A stretch of 22,391 nt of DNA. It comes from M3007 sp039804245 (GTDB taxonomy: Bacteria > Bacteroidota > Bacteroidia > Chitinophagales > Saprospiraceae). The notes beneath the pieces are model-generated. The model ran no database searches. It saw only the letters and a program-made list of their open reading frames with translations, and was not told where the DNA came from. The position numbers were made by a program, and so were the translations under genes. The stretch spans positions 1 to 22,391 of the forward strand of contig JBDLWO010000245.1 in assembly GCA_039804245.1 (NCBI GenBank), given 5' to 3'. Below are positions 21,119-22,391 of this stretch, in pieces; position 1 is the stretch's first letter, and each line of letters opens with the position of its first letter.

Positions 21119-22391
21119 TCACCGGATTGTCAGCATTTTCCATAAGACAACCAGGTCAATGGAAATACGCCAGTCGCGGGCGTATAAAAAATTCAGACGG
21201 CTGATGGTTGAAACATCGTAATCGTCCAGTGATAGTCCGTCGGTAATCGTAAACGCCCCCGGTTTAATGGGTGGAAGTTCCTTTTGCATCCCCGGGGTAT
21301 AACCTATCCACGTTTTGGATCCGATGAATACGCGCCACCACTGGCTAACAACGGTTTTTCTCCGCGGTGAAAAAATTGCCCAGAGTGGCAGGGTAATCGG
21401 CAGAATCAGGCAGATCGCGAGATCAAACATTCGTTTGTTTCTGCGTTCGAGAGGTTGGGAAATATCGTATTTCGCCTCGACTGTGTACAACTCTCCGGGT
21501 CCGTTTTTATCCTTGCTGCCAATGACGCTCAGGCTCGCTTCCGGCACTATTTTATAGGAAATGCCCGGCCCCAGGCGACTCATCCAGTACATGATGTCCT
21601 GGTTTTTTACGTCTTTGGAACAGAATATGATCTCGTTCACCTGGAAAATACGCGTAATTTCGTCGAGCTGCCGGGCACGTCCCAGCATTTCTTCTGTATC
21701 CTCATCGCATTCCGGCGCCGCTACAAATCCGATCAGATTCTTGTTGATACCGGCTGTATTCAGCAGTTTTTCTACCCTGGCACACTCCTCCGCCGACCCG
21801 ACAATGACCAGATTTTTTGTTTTCTCCCTGCCAATATTCAGGTTGCCGTACTCTTTCAGGTGCATCAGCGCACGGATAGCCAGGGTGGCCAGCACCGCCC
21901 ATACCGAGCCCATCAGTACCAGTGCCCTCGACGGCCTGTAATCAAGATCCAGAAATCCATAGACTGCGGCCAGTATCAGGGAGCCTATTCCAAGCCCGCG
22001 TACCAGCCTTCGCATGTTGTAGCGCTCGTCATAGGCACCACTCAGCCACGCAGAACCCAGCCAGATCAGGATATATAACGGGAAATTGAACCACAATACA
22101 TTGTTTTTGAACCAGTCAGGGTCTTTGTAGAAGTAGCTCGCCCAAAAGTCCTTGAGAATAATCAGACCGGCATAGATTGCTGCTGCATCCATCAGTGGCA
22201 GACTGATTTTTCGCCACAGTCCCGTTAACAGAGTTAAACTGGCTCTGAACCATATTGCTGCCTGCAGCATCAGGATAAGCAGGCCGGCCCTGCGCCCGCT
22301 GAAGTGCTTGCGGGCGAATATGATCATGGCCTGATAAAAGGTTCTGACGTAGTTCAGGCTTCCCTTTTTGGTACTCTCTCCCTTGTAATGG
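21119..22391 (-). CDS. Glycosyltransferase fusion, C-terminal part: GT2 tail, membrane helices, CoA-binding-like domain and degenerate sugar-transferase-like end; 5' end outside window
   Basis: The frame is open to the window edge, so the ATG at 22327 is internal. The first residues, HYKGESTKKGSLNYVRTFYQ, then AMIIFARKHF, match the end of GT2 glycosyltransferases of Bacteroidota polysaccharide loci. Then come several membrane helices (LLILMLQAAIWF, AAAIYAGLIIL, FPLYILIWLGSAWLSG, GIGSLILAAVYGFL, VLVLMGSVWAVLATLAIRAL), and a Rossmann segment NLVIVGSAEECARVEKLL like the CoA-binding/PglD-type domain found before bacterial sugar transferases. The end keeps NKRMFDLAICLILPITLPL and YARDWRISIDLVVLWKML, which resemble the two ends of a WcaJ-type phosphoglycosyl transferase. 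The catalytic middle (Asp-Glu pair, LPQ, GDMSLVGPRP) is missing or unrecognisable; GSKTWIGYTPG stands there. It probably takes part in surface polysaccharide or glycolipid assembly at the inner membrane. Confidence 0.75.
   Translation of the reverse strand, partial: HYKGESTKKGSLNYVRTFYQAMIIFARKHFSGRRAGLLILMLQAAIWFRASLTLLTGLWRKISLPLMDAAAIYAGLIILKDFWASYFYKDPDWFKNNVLWFNFPLYILIWLGSAWLSGAYDERYNMRRLVRGLGIGSLILAAVYGFLDLDYRPSRALVLMGSVWAVLATLAIRALMHLKEYGNLNIGREKTKNLVIVGSAEECARVEKLLNTAGINKNLIGFVAAPECDEDTEEMLGRARQLDEITRIFQVNEIIFCSKDVKNQDIMYWMSRLGPGISYKIVPEASLSVIGSKDKNGPGELYTVEAKYDISQPLERRNKRMFDLAICLILPITLPLWAIFSPRRKTVVSQWWRVFIGSKTWIGYTPGMQKELPPIKPGAFTITDGLSLDDYDVSTISRLNFLYARDWRISIDLVVLWKMLTIR

Noticed and set aside
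1..22391. CRISPR arrays, tRNAs, insertion sequences, phage genes or a defence cluster
   Set aside because: I looked for direct-repeat arrays, cloverleaf arms, transposase or integrase motifs and defence effectors on both strands and found none.

Overview
The window looks like ordinary chromosome of a free-living Bacteroidota bacterium, perhaps near Saprospirales or Chitinophagales (low confidence on order). The evidence is a type IX secretion (T9SS) C-terminal sorting domain on the first gene, gliding-type ABC genes gldA and gldF, Bacteroidota-style -7 boxes (TAnnTTTG) with no Shine-Dalgarno pattern, an OmpA protein with repeated Tyr/Pro/Val segments, a lipoprotein resembling DUF4249, and a DUF4369/TlpA-type thioredoxin protein. 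Gene density is high. I see no tRNA, IS element, phage gene or CRISPR array.

Layout. 1-626: 3' end of a T9SS cargo gene with a strong terminator. 878-2758: secreted CocE/NonD-type serine hydrolase. 2759-3141: the only long gap outside the RNA gene; it holds a fold-back repeat and scattered GTCCGG and GCAGAGAA words. 3142-4266: OmpA-family outer membrane protein. 4443-5033: SLOG-like (DprA/YspA-type Rossmann) protein. 6840-5036 (minus): Tat-exported sugar isomerase/epimerase-like protein coupled by ATGA to ribonuclease Z. 7011-9827: glycogen synthase and ADP-glucose pyrophosphorylase, followed by a Cys-rich DUF3109 protein (9887-10474). 11544-10525 (minus): lipoprotein. 11675-12346: RluA-type pseudouridine synthase. 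13047-12349 (minus): SGNH hydrolase. 13464-13098 (minus): RNase P RNA. 13693-17346: a very large NtrY-like membrane histidine kinase. 19483-17335 (minus): gldA, gldF and a low-molecular-weight tyrosine phosphatase. 21012-19591 (minus): TlpA-like envelope protein. 22391-21119 (minus): C-terminal part of an envelope-polysaccharide glycosyltransferase fusion that runs off the window.

How the parts fit. glgC makes ADP-glucose and glgA polymerises it, so these two form a storage-glycogen module. gldA and gldF would form the ATPase and one permease of the Gld ABC complex, but gldG is absent where it is normally expected. The T9SS cargo, OmpA protein, lipoprotein, TlpA-like protein and glycosyltransferase are all envelope or secreted functions, while rnz, rnpB and the pseudouridine synthase are RNA housekeeping. 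I found no clear undescribed multi-gene system. The best leads are the SLOG protein, the two-sensor giant kinase without a nearby response regulator, the gldA-gldF-phosphatase arrangement lacking gldG, the sugar-transferase-like domain that seems to lack its catalytic motifs, and the repeat-rich gap at 2759-3141.
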